DNA of 47,771 bases. It comes from an uncultured Succinivibrionaceae bacterium (GTDB lineage: Bacteria > Pseudomonadota > Gammaproteobacteria > Enterobacterales > Succinivibrionaceae). Below, one piece after another: positions 38,571 to 46,118 of this stretch. The DNA is taken from assembly GCA_944390105.1 (NCBI GenBank), contig CALXOV010000009.1, forward strand, positions 1 through 47,771, read 5' to 3'. Each line of letters begins with the position of its first letter. Position 1 is the stretch's first letter. The notes below the pieces were generated by a model, which saw only the letters and a program-made list of their open reading frames with translations, did no database searches and had not been told where the DNA came from. A program made the translations under genes and the position numbers.

Positions 38571-39282
38571 CTTACCGCAAGCTGCAGTAAGGCTGCAGCC
38601 GCAGCGAGCGATGACTAATATTAGATGCAATTTCATTAACCTCATCCCCGGTATGACTTGCGGGATAGACAGGTAGCGCTGATGCAGCACTTCGTTGCTT
38701 GGGATACTTTGGCGCGGCCTCAGACGAACAATAAGCAGTAGTTGCCGGCCAGAGAAATGCTCAGTCTCCACCTGCGATGGCGTTTGCTTGTGGACAACTT
38801 ACGCATGCAAACAGCGATGCGTGCAAGAGCTACTTTTGCGAATTTAGCTGTGATAAGGCACAGTATTTTTTGCAGCTGCAAGTCCATACTCTGTCCGCGA
38901 GAGTGATGCGGGCTCTGTGAGTGCAGACTCCCATCTCAAAGGACTACAGCGGTAACCTGCTCAAAGCGGATCAGGGAATTGATGAGTCTGCGTTTGACAA
39001 AATTATGCTCGATTGTTCCTAATATCGCGGTTGTTGTGTGGCAATCCCCACCTCGCTCTAGGACGGTCGAGGAATAAGTCGCTGTCGCGAATGTACCTGT
39101 TCGCGCTTTCTTTACGCTAACACTGGTTTTTCCATTCTGCTTTGTAATGGTCTGCGTAGCTTGCGCAAAGCTCTTTCCCACTATGGGCGGCACAACAACC
39201 CTAGCTTCAATGCAATAAATAGATTATATTTATTATCAAAAATCTACACATCACACCTAAAAATACCAACTATCTAAAATAG
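38571..39282. other. Gene-free region before the exported-protein cluster
   Basis: About 700 bases without a convincing gene. Leftward frames at 38430-38771 and 38936-39193 (85 codons, GTG start, not recognised) lack ribosome sites and supporting context. A consensus -35 TTGACA lies at 38994-38999 with a TAATAT 20 bases later (39020-39025), a spacer longer than optimal. The right part (39200-39280) is markedly A/T-rich, unlike the flanking genes. Confidence 0.5.
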
Positions 39283-39312
39283 ATCCGTTGATAATACGGA
39301 TTTTTTTTTTTT
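39283..39312 (+). terminator. Strong orphan intrinsic terminator
   Basis: ATCCGT (39283-39288), loop of seven, ACGGAT (39296-39301) and then an unbroken run of twelve T (39301-39312). It is 713 bases beyond tusB and no protein gene ends near it on the plus strand, so it either insulates the downstream cluster or ends an unannotated RNA. Confidence 0.8.
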
Positions 39313-39354
39313 CAAATTATGTGCCAATAAAGAGAATTATTAGATTAAATGATC

Positions 39355-39360
39355 TATAAT
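39355..39360 (+). promoter_or_regulatory. Probable -10 of the exported CHAT cluster
   Basis: Perfect TATAAT at 39355-39360 in an A/T-rich stretch, with no good -35 at the right distance, suggesting activator dependence. An AGAT-N6-ATCT inverted repeat (39342-39355) overlaps its upstream edge. The leader to the first ATG would be about 110 bases. Confidence 0.5.
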
Positions 39361-39477
39361 TTTCATATCACTCATACAGGCTGCATGACATCCTGAAGAT
39401 ACCGCAGTACTTAAGCGACGAGCTATGACTGTCCGCTAAACGTGCTGTATAAACAAAGACTTAAGGAGAGTTTTATC

Positions 39478-39948
39478 ATGTTGACTAGGCTCAAAACTTT
39501 AGTCATCGGCGCCGCGCTACTTGCTGCCGGCAGTGCTTGGGCAGAAGCCCCCATCATTTTCTGCACCAATTTTAGTGATCAGTTTGTCCCAGAGGGACAA
39601 GCCGAAGAATTTACCGGTACCCAAGTATCGTGGATGACCATCTTAGATGGTCCGATCGGTGAAAACGCGATGATAGTCAGTCTGTATCAGAACGATGCAA
39701 GCAATTCACAGACGCTGCTTGGGCGCATCAAAGTGGATGTCAACCCGAAGTGGACGGCATATGGGGTACGCAATGCGGTGTTCCCTGCGGTGGGTAATTA
39801 TGAAATTGCTTTTGCGCTAGAGGACGGTACCACCATTGCTTCCGGCCGCGTGAACCTGTTGGAGGAAACTCCGCAGGAAGAGATCAAGCCTGAGGAAAAG
39901 TACGGCACCACTTTAGAAGAATTGTTTAACAAATATGCTCCTAAGTAA
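39478..39948 (+). CDS. Small exported protein, first gene of CHAT cluster
   Basis: 156 residues from the ATG at 39478, preceded by AAGGAGAG; the frame's upstream start at 39442 lacks one. A classical signal peptide (LTRLKTLVIGAALLAAGSAWA, cut after Ala22) leads to a secreted or periplasmic protein. The mature part reads as one beta-sandwich: VSWMTILDGPIGENAMIVSLYQN, LLGRIKVDVNPKW, FPAVGNYEIAFALEDGTTIASGRVNL. An acidic tail follows, then LEELFNKYAPK. I do not recognise a family; the pattern recalls Ig-like ligand-binding domains. The DUF4384-like gene starts 15 bases after its stop. A binding partner or regulator of the cluster's peptidase is possible but unsupported. Confidence 0.8.
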   Translation: MLTRLKTLVIGAALLAAGSAWAEAPIIFCTNFSDQFVPEGQAEEFTGTQVSWMTILDGPIGENAMIVSLYQNDASNSQTLLGRIKVDVNPKWTAYGVRNAVFPAVGNYEIAFALEDGTTIASGRVNLLEETPQEEIKPEEKYGTTLEELFNKYAPK

Positions 39949-39963
39949 GGGGAAGGTGAAATT

Positions 39964-40602
39964 ATGCAAAAGTCATGGTTAGCACTATCGGTCGCGGCTT
40001 CGCTATTGGCGTTGAGCCTCAACGTTCAGGCCGGTACACGTGATCTGGTTTTTGAAGATGAAGAAGAGCCAGCAGCTGAGAGCACGGCTCCGACTGCGGA
40101 TGTGGACAGCATTGCGGTGAAAACCACTGTGCTGCTGACCCGTGGCGGTAAGGAAAGCACCGTGTTGCCGACTGAAGAGTTCAAGTCCGGTGACAAGGTT
40201 AAGCTGATGTTCACTACCAATATTGATGGCTATGTATATTGGCTGGCCCAGGGCAGCTCAGGCAGTTATGCGATGTTGTTCCCCAATGAGCAGACAGGCA
40301 TGGACAATGCGGTTAAGCGCAATGAACAGTATATGGTTCCGGCAAAAGGAGCGTTCCGCTTTGACGATACCCCGGGTGATGAGACCTTACTGTGCATCGT
40401 CTCCACCGAGAGAATGCCGGATTTAGATGCTGCGGCTAACAATAACTTTGAGGATGCTTCAGCGGTAGAAGAAGCCAATGAATCCAGCGGTACGCGCGAC
40501 CTTGTATTTGAGGAAGAGGAAGACACCGGCGTCAGTACTGCTGAACAAAGCGCTCCGCAGGGTGAGCCGGTTGTCATTCAGTACGTACTCAAGCATGTTT
40601 GA
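39964..40602 (+). CDS. Exported DUF4384-like protein with two GTRDLVFE motifs
   Basis: 212 residues. Signal peptide LALSVAASLLALSLNVQA with a clean V-Q-A cut after residue 23, which makes the mature protein begin GTRDLVFEDEEE. A compact domain at about 49-150 (VLLTRGGKESTVLPTEEF, LMFTTNIDGYVYWLAQG, YAMLFPNEQTGMDN, YMVPAKGAFRF, ETLLCIVSTERMP) resembles DUF4384, a beta-sandwich often found beside caspase-like and OmpA-like proteins. After an acidic linker the motif returns as GTRDLVFEEEED at 176-187, before a final VVIQYVLKHV. The same motif is in the next gene's product. Both copies sit in disordered acidic stretches that flank the folded domain, as expected of recognition or cleavage sites. 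Confidence 0.85.
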   Translation: MQKSWLALSVAASLLALSLNVQAGTRDLVFEDEEEPAAESTAPTADVDSIAVKTTVLLTRGGKESTVLPTEEFKSGDKVKLMFTTNIDGYVYWLAQGSSGSYAMLFPNEQTGMDNAVKRNEQYMVPAKGAFRFDDTPGDETLLCIVSTERMPDLDAAANNNFEDASAVEEANESSGTRDLVFEEEEDTGVSTAEQSAPQGEPVVIQYVLKHV

Positions 40603-40617
40603 TATCGCTTAAATTTA

Positions 40618-40644
40618 AGAACAGAGTCATGTCGGCTCTGTTCT
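40618..40644 (+). promoter_or_regulatory. Hairpin in front of the CHAT gene
   Basis: AGAACAGAG (40618-40626) pairs perfectly with CTCTGTTCT (40636-40644), loop of nine, between the DUF4384-like stop and the CHAT start codon at 40664. Only GCTTTA follows, so it is a weak terminator at best. It could lower expression of the peptidase relative to the two genes before it, or protect the upstream mRNA. Confidence 0.65.
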
Positions 40645-40663
40645 GCTTTATGGATTGTCTTAT

Positions 40664-43600
40664 ATGAAAGTAGCCAAACTCGCAGCGTTGTCCTGTGCGC
40701 TGATGTTTTCGCTGTGCGCTGCTGCGGCAGGGATGGAAGAAACCTTTAAGCAGGCGGCAGCCGCCTTTAAAGCAGGTAATTATCAGCAGGCGGGTGAACT
40801 TTTTGTTAAAGCGGGTGATTTGGCGGTAAAAGATAATCCGCAGCAGGCTGGCATGATCTGGGGAAATGCGGCGGTAGCTTTAATTAAAGCCGACAACTAC
40901 GCAGATGCCGCTGCCACTTACGAAAAGATTTTGAAGATTAATGGCCTGAAGGCAGAGGACAAGCTTAAATACGCCAAAAATCTGTTCTATTGCTACGGTC
41001 AGCTGCAGCAGAACGCTCGTTTGATCCAAGCCATCAACGCTTTTATAAAGGCAAACCCCAAGCTGGCTAAGCCCGAGCTGGCACAGCTGTATGCCACCTT
41101 AGGCGACGCCCAACGGGATCTGGAAAATTATGCCTCGGCAGTTGCAGCTTACCGTCAGGCGCTACAGCTTGGTACTAAGCAGGATGATGCGTCAAGTCAG
41201 GCGCGCATCCTTACGGCAATGGCTCTGTGTCAGGGTAATTTAGGCGATTTTACTGCGGCAGTGGAAAATCTGCAGCAGGCGCAGGCCCTTGCTGCAAAGC
41301 TTAACCAAGCGCAGACCTTGACCGATACCCTAAGCAACTTGGGCGTATTGTCATGGGAATGCGGTGATTATCCGCAGGCGCTGCAGTCCTTAACGGCAGC
41401 TCTTGACAATTCCGCTAAGGCCAAACTTGAGCGCAATATAGGCGTGGATAAGAATAATTTATCCTTAGTCTATAAGAGCATGGGCGATCACAGCCGCGCC
41501 ATGCAGCTTGTCAATGAAAGCTTAAACATTGCCAAGCAGGTTAAAAATCAGCGCGATGAAGGTATCGCGGTGGTCAATCGTGCGCTGCTCTACCGTATTG
41601 CCGGCAATTATGCCGCCGCCGCTGCGGATTACTCTGCTGCGGTGAAGCTGTTTAAGCAGGTTGAATTTAAAGAAGGTCTGGCCGGGGCATATTTAGGCTT
41701 AGGCCGCATGGCAATCGCGCAAGCTGAAGATTATGCTAAAGCGCAGGAGTACTATCTACAGGCGCTGCAGATTTATCAGGATTTGAATTTACAGCGCGGC
41801 CAGGCCGAAACGCAGTTGCAGTTAGGGCTAATTTATAAGCATTTTACTGACGATGCTGTCGCTGTGCCGGGTACGCGCGATTTAGTTTTTGAGGATGAAT
41901 CTGCACCACAGAAGCCTGCGGTAGTAGCGCAGGCCTTTAATAAATACAAGCCGCTTTTATCTAAGCCCGAGGCTTTAGCTAAGCTCAAGGCAAGCGGCGA
42001 AGTTGCCCTAAAGCTTGCTGAGCGCATGGGAGCCAAAGAATTTTTCTGGGCGGCGCATCAGGCGCTAGGCTATGCCGCGATGCTGGAGGGGAAGTATCAA
42101 GACAGTTTTGCGCATTACAAACAGGCGATTGATACCGTCACCGGTCTGTACGTGTCGGTCAGCGATGCGGAAATGTTCGGTGAATACATGGCCGATAAGG
42201 AAGACTTATACACCGAAGCGCAGACGGTGTGCGGCATTCTGTACGATGAGACTAAAGATCAGTCTTATTTGGACAGTATGCTGCGTTACGGTCAGACCCT
42301 GCAGAATGAAATTCACAAGGCCAGCGCAGCTTTGGCTAATCTTAGCTTTGAAGATCCCAATAAGCAGGAGCTGTATACCAAGCTGCAGCGGTTGAGTAAA
42401 GAGCGGGCCAGTGCGCAGCGGGCGGTACCGACACTGCCTGAGCTTGCGCCGGATGCCAGTGCGGAAAATCAGGCGCAGCATCAGTTAAAGCAACAGGAAG
42501 TCAGGCTGCAGCAAAAGCGCATCGAACAGCTTAATGGCGAATACGAGCAGATCTTAGCGCAGTGGAAAGAACAGTATCCTGCCGATGAGAATTTGTTTGA
42601 GTCCGCCGCGCGCGTTGATATCAAGATGGTGCAGCAGCATATTACTCCACAGGATGTGGTGCTAATGTATACCTCCCTGCCTGAGCGGCTGCTGATTACA
42701 GCCATTGCTGCCGATAAGGTCGCCTGCACCGCAGTCGATGTCGGTAGCGACTACTTTACGCATAAAATTCGCGATGAGTTTTCCGTTGGCTATATCGCAG
42801 AAGGCTACGGTCGTCAGCGTTATAAGAAAGGATATAGCAAACAGCAAGGAGAGCAGGCGCTTACCGAGATCACCGCTCTGCTGCAGGAACTGTATGCTAA
42901 CTTAATTAAGCCGGTTGAGGACAGTCTGCAGGGCAAAAAACGCATTTATGTTATCAGCGATGGCTTTTTATCGCAGCTGCCGTTTGGTGCCTTGTCCTCT
43001 GGCATGCGCGCTGACGGTACTCCGCAGTTTTTAGTTGATGATTATGAACTAGCTTATCTGCGCCCGAGCTTTATTAATGTGCTACAAAAGGAATTCAGTC
43101 AGAGTAAACCCAAGACGCTGTTTGCGATGGCCAATGCGGATAATGCTAATTTTATGATGCCGCTGCTGCCTGGCACGGTGAATGAGATAGCCAGCGTCGT
43201 CAGCACTCTGCCCGGCGGCTTAGAGGCAAAGGACTTTGCGCTGGAAGAAAAGTTCAAGGAAAATCCTAACCAGCTTGAGAAGGCTCGGGCTCAGGGACGG
43301 GTTAAGAAGGCCTTCCCGCTTCTGCAGGGCAAAGCTCCGGCGGAGCCGACTGAAACGTGGGTGCGCAGCATGCTTAATGCCAATAATTACGAAATTATTT
43401 ATTTCGCAACTCACGGCATGCCGTACTCTAATGTCTATAACACCTATCTGCAGGTTAAGTCATATTTAGACAAGAATAAATATGACTTCGAGCAATTGTA
43501 TGCCGCTGGCGTCAAGCAGGGCAAGATTGCCACTCCGCCGAAGATGCAGGGAAAACCTTCCAAGCTTTTCTCCATGGCCATGACGATTATGGCTACTAAG

Positions 43601-44185
43601 GAAAAACTGCTCCACGGCACTTCGCCGCTTAACGGCTTTTTGTATTTGAGCTCGGAGCCGGGTAAAAATTTCTATAACAGCAAGGTGACTGCCGCCGATG
43701 ATGGTCTGCTGACCTTGCGCGACATCATACAGCTGTCGGATAAATCGTTTGCCAAGACCCGCTATGTGATTTTGTCCGCATGCAATACTGCCGTGACCTA
43801 CGTGCCAGATGCCTTGGCATCAGGTATGGATGAGGACGGCACTTTCAGTAGCGCTGAGATTGATGCGGAACTTAAAGCGCAGGGCTATCTGCCGGGTGTT
43901 GATCAGGTGAGCTTCATTGATACCTTTATGCGTAAGGGCGTACAGAACGTCTACGGCACATTGTGGTTCGTTGATGATAATGCTTCGGCCGAAATAATGT
44001 CGCGTTTCATGGCCAATTTAGTCAAGCAGCAACAGCCGGATGCGGTTGCGGCGTACAACGCGGCGCAGCGCTCAATTCTGGCTGATGCTCGCGCTGATCG
44101 TCCGGCATCCGCTCACTTTAAGCAAAATCCGCGCGAGATGTTGCATCCTTTCTTATGGGCGCCTGGCGCATTGTTTGGCAAATAG
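40664..44185 (+). CDS. Exported TPR-CHAT peptidase (caspase/separase-type)
   Basis: 1173 residues from the ATG at 40664; a TTG three codons earlier is possible. A signal peptide (KLAALSCALMFSLCAAAAG) is followed by about ten TPR-like helical repeats to residue 395 (for example AAFKAGNYQQAGELFVKAG, ALENYASAV-like DLENYASAVAAYRQAL, SMGDHSRAMQLVNESL). A linker then contains GTRDLVFEDE at 403-412. More helical repeats and a Gln/Glu-rich coiled coil (about 560-660) precede the CHAT domain, about 690-1173. The catalytic pair is intact: His917 in YFATHGMPYS and Cys1040 in VILSACNTAV, with the late VYGTLWFVDD and PFLWAPGALFG blocks. CHAT proteins cleave partner proteins after docking through TPRs. 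The signal peptide puts this one outside the cytoplasm, unlike CRISPR-associated Craspase. Confidence 0.88.
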   Translation: MKVAKLAALSCALMFSLCAAAAGMEETFKQAAAAFKAGNYQQAGELFVKAGDLAVKDNPQQAGMIWGNAAVALIKADNYADAAATYEKILKINGLKAEDKLKYAKNLFYCYGQLQQNARLIQAINAFIKANPKLAKPELAQLYATLGDAQRDLENYASAVAAYRQALQLGTKQDDASSQARILTAMALCQGNLGDFTAAVENLQQAQALAAKLNQAQTLTDTLSNLGVLSWECGDYPQALQSLTAALDNSAKAKLERNIGVDKNNLSLVYKSMGDHSRAMQLVNESLNIAKQVKNQRDEGIAVVNRALLYRIAGNYAAAAADYSAAVKLFKQVEFKEGLAGAYLGLGRMAIAQAEDYAKAQEYYLQALQIYQDLNLQRGQAETQLQLGLIYKHFTDDAVAVPGTRDLVFEDESAPQKPAVVAQAFNKYKPLLSKPEALAKLKASGEVALKLAERMGAKEFFWAAHQALGYAAMLEGKYQDSFAHYKQAIDTVTGLYVSVSDAEMFGEYMADKEDLYTEAQTVCGILYDETKDQSYLDSMLRYGQTLQNEIHKASAALANLSFEDPNKQELYTKLQRLSKERASAQRAVPTLPELAPDASAENQAQHQLKQQEVRLQQKRIEQLNGEYEQILAQWKEQYPADENLFESAARVDIKMVQQHITPQDVVLMYTSLPERLLITAIAADKVACTAVDVGSDYFTHKIRDEFSVGYIAEGYGRQRYKKGYSKQQGEQALTEITALLQELYANLIKPVEDSLQGKKRIYVISDGFLSQLPFGALSSGMRADGTPQFLVDDYELAYLRPSFINVLQKEFSQSKPKTLFAMANADNANFMMPLLPGTVNEIASVVSTLPGGLEAKDFALEEKFKENPNQLEKARAQGRVKKAFPLLQGKAPAEPTETWVRSMLNANNYEIIYFATHGMPYSNVYNTYLQVKSYLDKNKYDFEQLYAAGVKQGKIATPPKMQGKPSKLFSMAMTIMATKEKLLHGTSPLNGFLYLSSEPGKNFYNSKVTAADDGLLTLRDIIQLSDKSFAKTRYVILSACNTAVTYVPDALASGMDEDGTFSSAEIDAELKAQGYLPGVDQVSFIDTFMRKGVQNVYGTLWFVDDNASAEIMSRFMANLVKQQQPDAVAAYNAAQRSILADARADRPASAHFKQNPREMLHPFLWAPGALFGK

Positions 44186-44216
44186 TTTTTGTTTAACTAA
44201 ACTCAGGAGAAAGCAA

Positions 44217-45059
44217 ATGTTAGCAATAATAAAGAAGCATAAGCTGATGCTGTGGATGGCCGCGCTGCTGGCTGCCTGCGGTATTGTAGTGGCAGCGGTT
44301 GAGCTGGCCGGCCAGGCCAACAAGACCTGTGGCGACGCCGGTATAAACGGCGCTGACATGGAGATTGCCTCGCTAGATACCATCAAGCAGAGCGAAACCA
44401 ATCCGGTAGATTGGATGAAGGAGCGTGAGCTGCGCCACAAGATTGATGCGGTTGATAAGCAGTACAAAGATCTTGCCGTCAAGGCTCAGGCCGAGCGCGA
44501 TGCTTCTGGAGAAGTTACCGCAGCCACCCATGATGCCGGCATCGCTTGCGCTCAGGATTTCAAAGCGGCTAATGAGGTGTATGCTCAGTTCTGGGAGCAG
44601 AATAACGGCATTACCCGTGCCCGTTTAGCTCGCGAGGCAGGTGAGGCACGCGTCAAGAATGCAGATATGACCTTTAATGCCATTGATTCTGATAAGATTT
44701 CAGCCTACAACGATCAGATGGATAAGTTAGCTGAGGCTCGTTCTGCTTACCTAGAAGAAGCTAAGACTGATGTCTCGGCTGAAGATCGTGCTGATATTAA
44801 GAGCAGTTTAACTCCGCGTCTGGAGAAGTTAGGCTCCAACCTGATGGACTTAGTCGGTCAGATTAACGGCTTAATCTCGCAGGTTAAAGATCAGTTAGGC
44901 GGCGGCGATATCGGCGGTTTAGTATCCTGCTCGCGTCAGGCTTTGACTTCCGACAATCCGGTCGCATCCCTACTCTCTCCGTTAACTAGCCTGCTGAGCT
45001 TAGTTCAGTCCTTGGCTTCGGATGCGCAGTCGCTGGCTTCGGATCTGTCCGATATCTAA
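44217..45059 (+). CDS. Exported or membrane-anchored helical protein, possible lipoprotein
   Basis: 280 residues from the ATG at 44217, with AGGAG 8 bases upstream; the open frame before it overlaps the CHAT gene and is not coding. The N-terminus IIKKHKLMLWMAALLAACG has a lipobox-like L-A-A-C at 18-21. Hydrophobic residues continue after the Cys, so an uncleaved membrane anchor is equally possible. The rest is highly charged and helical, with periodic Ala/Glu/Lys (for example KIDAVDKQYKDLAVKAQAER and RLAREAGEARVKNADM). It ends in a Ser/Leu heptad stretch, SLLSPLTSLLSLVQSLASDA, that looks like an amphipathic helix. No known family recognised. It follows the CHAT gene by 31 bases. Confidence 0.8.
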   Translation: MLAIIKKHKLMLWMAALLAACGIVVAAVELAGQANKTCGDAGINGADMEIASLDTIKQSETNPVDWMKERELRHKIDAVDKQYKDLAVKAQAERDASGEVTAATHDAGIACAQDFKAANEVYAQFWEQNNGITRARLAREAGEARVKNADMTFNAIDSDKISAYNDQMDKLAEARSAYLEEAKTDVSAEDRADIKSSLTPRLEKLGSNLMDLVGQINGLISQVKDQLGGGDIGGLVSCSRQALTSDNPVASLLSPLTSLLSLVQSLASDAQSLASDLSDI

Positions 45060-45118
45060 CTAGTTTCTGCTCCACTATTAGACAGGAACCCCTATGCTGC
45101 GGCATGGGGGTTATTTGC

Positions 45119-45889
45119 ATGTATAAAATCTTAAGTTCTTTGCTTATGGCTGCGCTGTGTGTCAGCGGCAGTGCTAATGCTCACATTATTGAGGAAATCG
45201 TCAAATCCCCGGTCGGCAGCAGTGTCGCGCTAGCGGATCCGGCGGCTACCCCAAAGCCACATTACGCTGAGCCTAAGGTGATGGCATTTCCGGGGCGTAA
45301 AATCGGGATTAGCACGCATAACGGCGAGGCCAGTTTTGATTATCCGTGGGCGCATCGGGAGACTACCTACGAGTTGCATTATGCGGATGCGCTGTTCTTA
45401 GCGCGCTCTATTTTATCTTTGGCGATATCCGCCGGCGATGTGTCTGCTGATATTGATCCTGATAAGTTCTATCACGGAGTGTCAGCCTTTCATTATTCCA
45501 CCGATCAGCTTTGCCAGTGGCTGAATGCCGCGCCCACGTTGACACGCAGCGAAGCTGCCTTAGTGCAACTGCTTAAAGCTGACGGCGTCCTGCGTCAGCA
45601 GGAGGACAAGTGGGTGCCGGGTAAAAATATTACCAATGTCTTAGGCTGTGCTCCGGGTAAGCAGCGCAGTTTTGCGCAAAATCTGCGTCATGAACGTTTG
45701 CATGTGTTCTGGGACAGGTCAGAGCGCTTTCGCGAGGGGTACATTAAGGCTTGGCATAACTTAAGCGCTAAGGAGCAGGCCGCCGCGCGTAAGAAGCTCA
45801 AGCAGTACAATCCAGATAATGAAGCGCAGCTCATTGAGGAGTGGGCGGTGTACCAAGCCGAGCAAGAGGCGCTGCCAACGGCGGATTAA
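45119..45889 (+). CDS. Exported putative zinc metallopeptidase (HExxH)
   Basis: 256 residues from the ATG at 45119 with a GGGGG-type ribosome site. Signal peptide YKILSSLLMAALCVSGSANA, cut after Ala21. The mature protein contains RHERLHVFWD, an exact HExxH motif (His191, Glu192, His195), and a downstream acidic LIEEWAVYQ (Glu240/Glu241) placed as a gluzincin third ligand would be. FDYPWAHRETTYELHYADALFLARS and FHYSTDQLCQWLNAAP are other ordered segments. I do not recognise a named peptidase family. Last gene of the five; the product could process or inactivate cluster components. Activity is inferred from the motif alone. Confidence 0.75.
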   Translation: MYKILSSLLMAALCVSGSANAHIIEEIVKSPVGSSVALADPAATPKPHYAEPKVMAFPGRKIGISTHNGEASFDYPWAHRETTYELHYADALFLARSILSLAISAGDVSADIDPDKFYHGVSAFHYSTDQLCQWLNAAPTLTRSEAALVQLLKADGVLRQQEDKWVPGKNITNVLGCAPGKQRSFAQNLRHERLHVFWDRSERFREGYIKAWHNLSAKEQAAARKKLKQYNPDNEAQLIEEWAVYQAEQEALPTAD

Positions 45890-46118
45890 CGCTCAAGTAA
45901 ACTTTATATAAACTGTCAATGCCTTTAGGCGCAACGAGTGTTAGCTTACAGCCTTATTTGTAAGGAGCTTTCATTGTTAGGCGTTTAGCCGCAGCTTCCC
46001 CTTAGGTGACAGCTCATGTTGCAAACGTAAGCGGCACGCGCTTTGCCGCTAATTTCCCTCGCTTAGTAGAGGGGAGATTACGCGGCATGAGTTGAACGGC
46101 TGCAACTGCGTTGGCAGC
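45890..46118. other. Intergenic region with hairpins between the cluster and coaA
   Basis: No gene. CTTACA/TGTAAG (45945-45950, 45959-45964), AGCGGCA/TGCCGCT (46030-46036, 46044-46050) and an imperfect palindrome TAATTTCCCTC / GAGGGGAGATTA (46050-46081) lie between the convergent genes and may jointly end both transcripts. None has a classical T-run. Confidence 0.5.

Noticed and set aside
38430-38771. 113-codon leftward ORF overlapping tusB
   Set aside because: Half of it is the antisense of tusB and the remainder has no gene-like features.
38936-39193. 85-codon leftward ORF in the gene-free region
   Set aside because: GTG start without a ribosome site, no recognisable domain, and no operon context; treated as chance.
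40664-44185. CHAT protein as a CRISPR-associated Craspase
   Set aside because: No Cas7-11, Csx30 or repeat array is in the window, and the protein starts with a signal peptide, which is incompatible with a cytoplasmic CRISPR partner.
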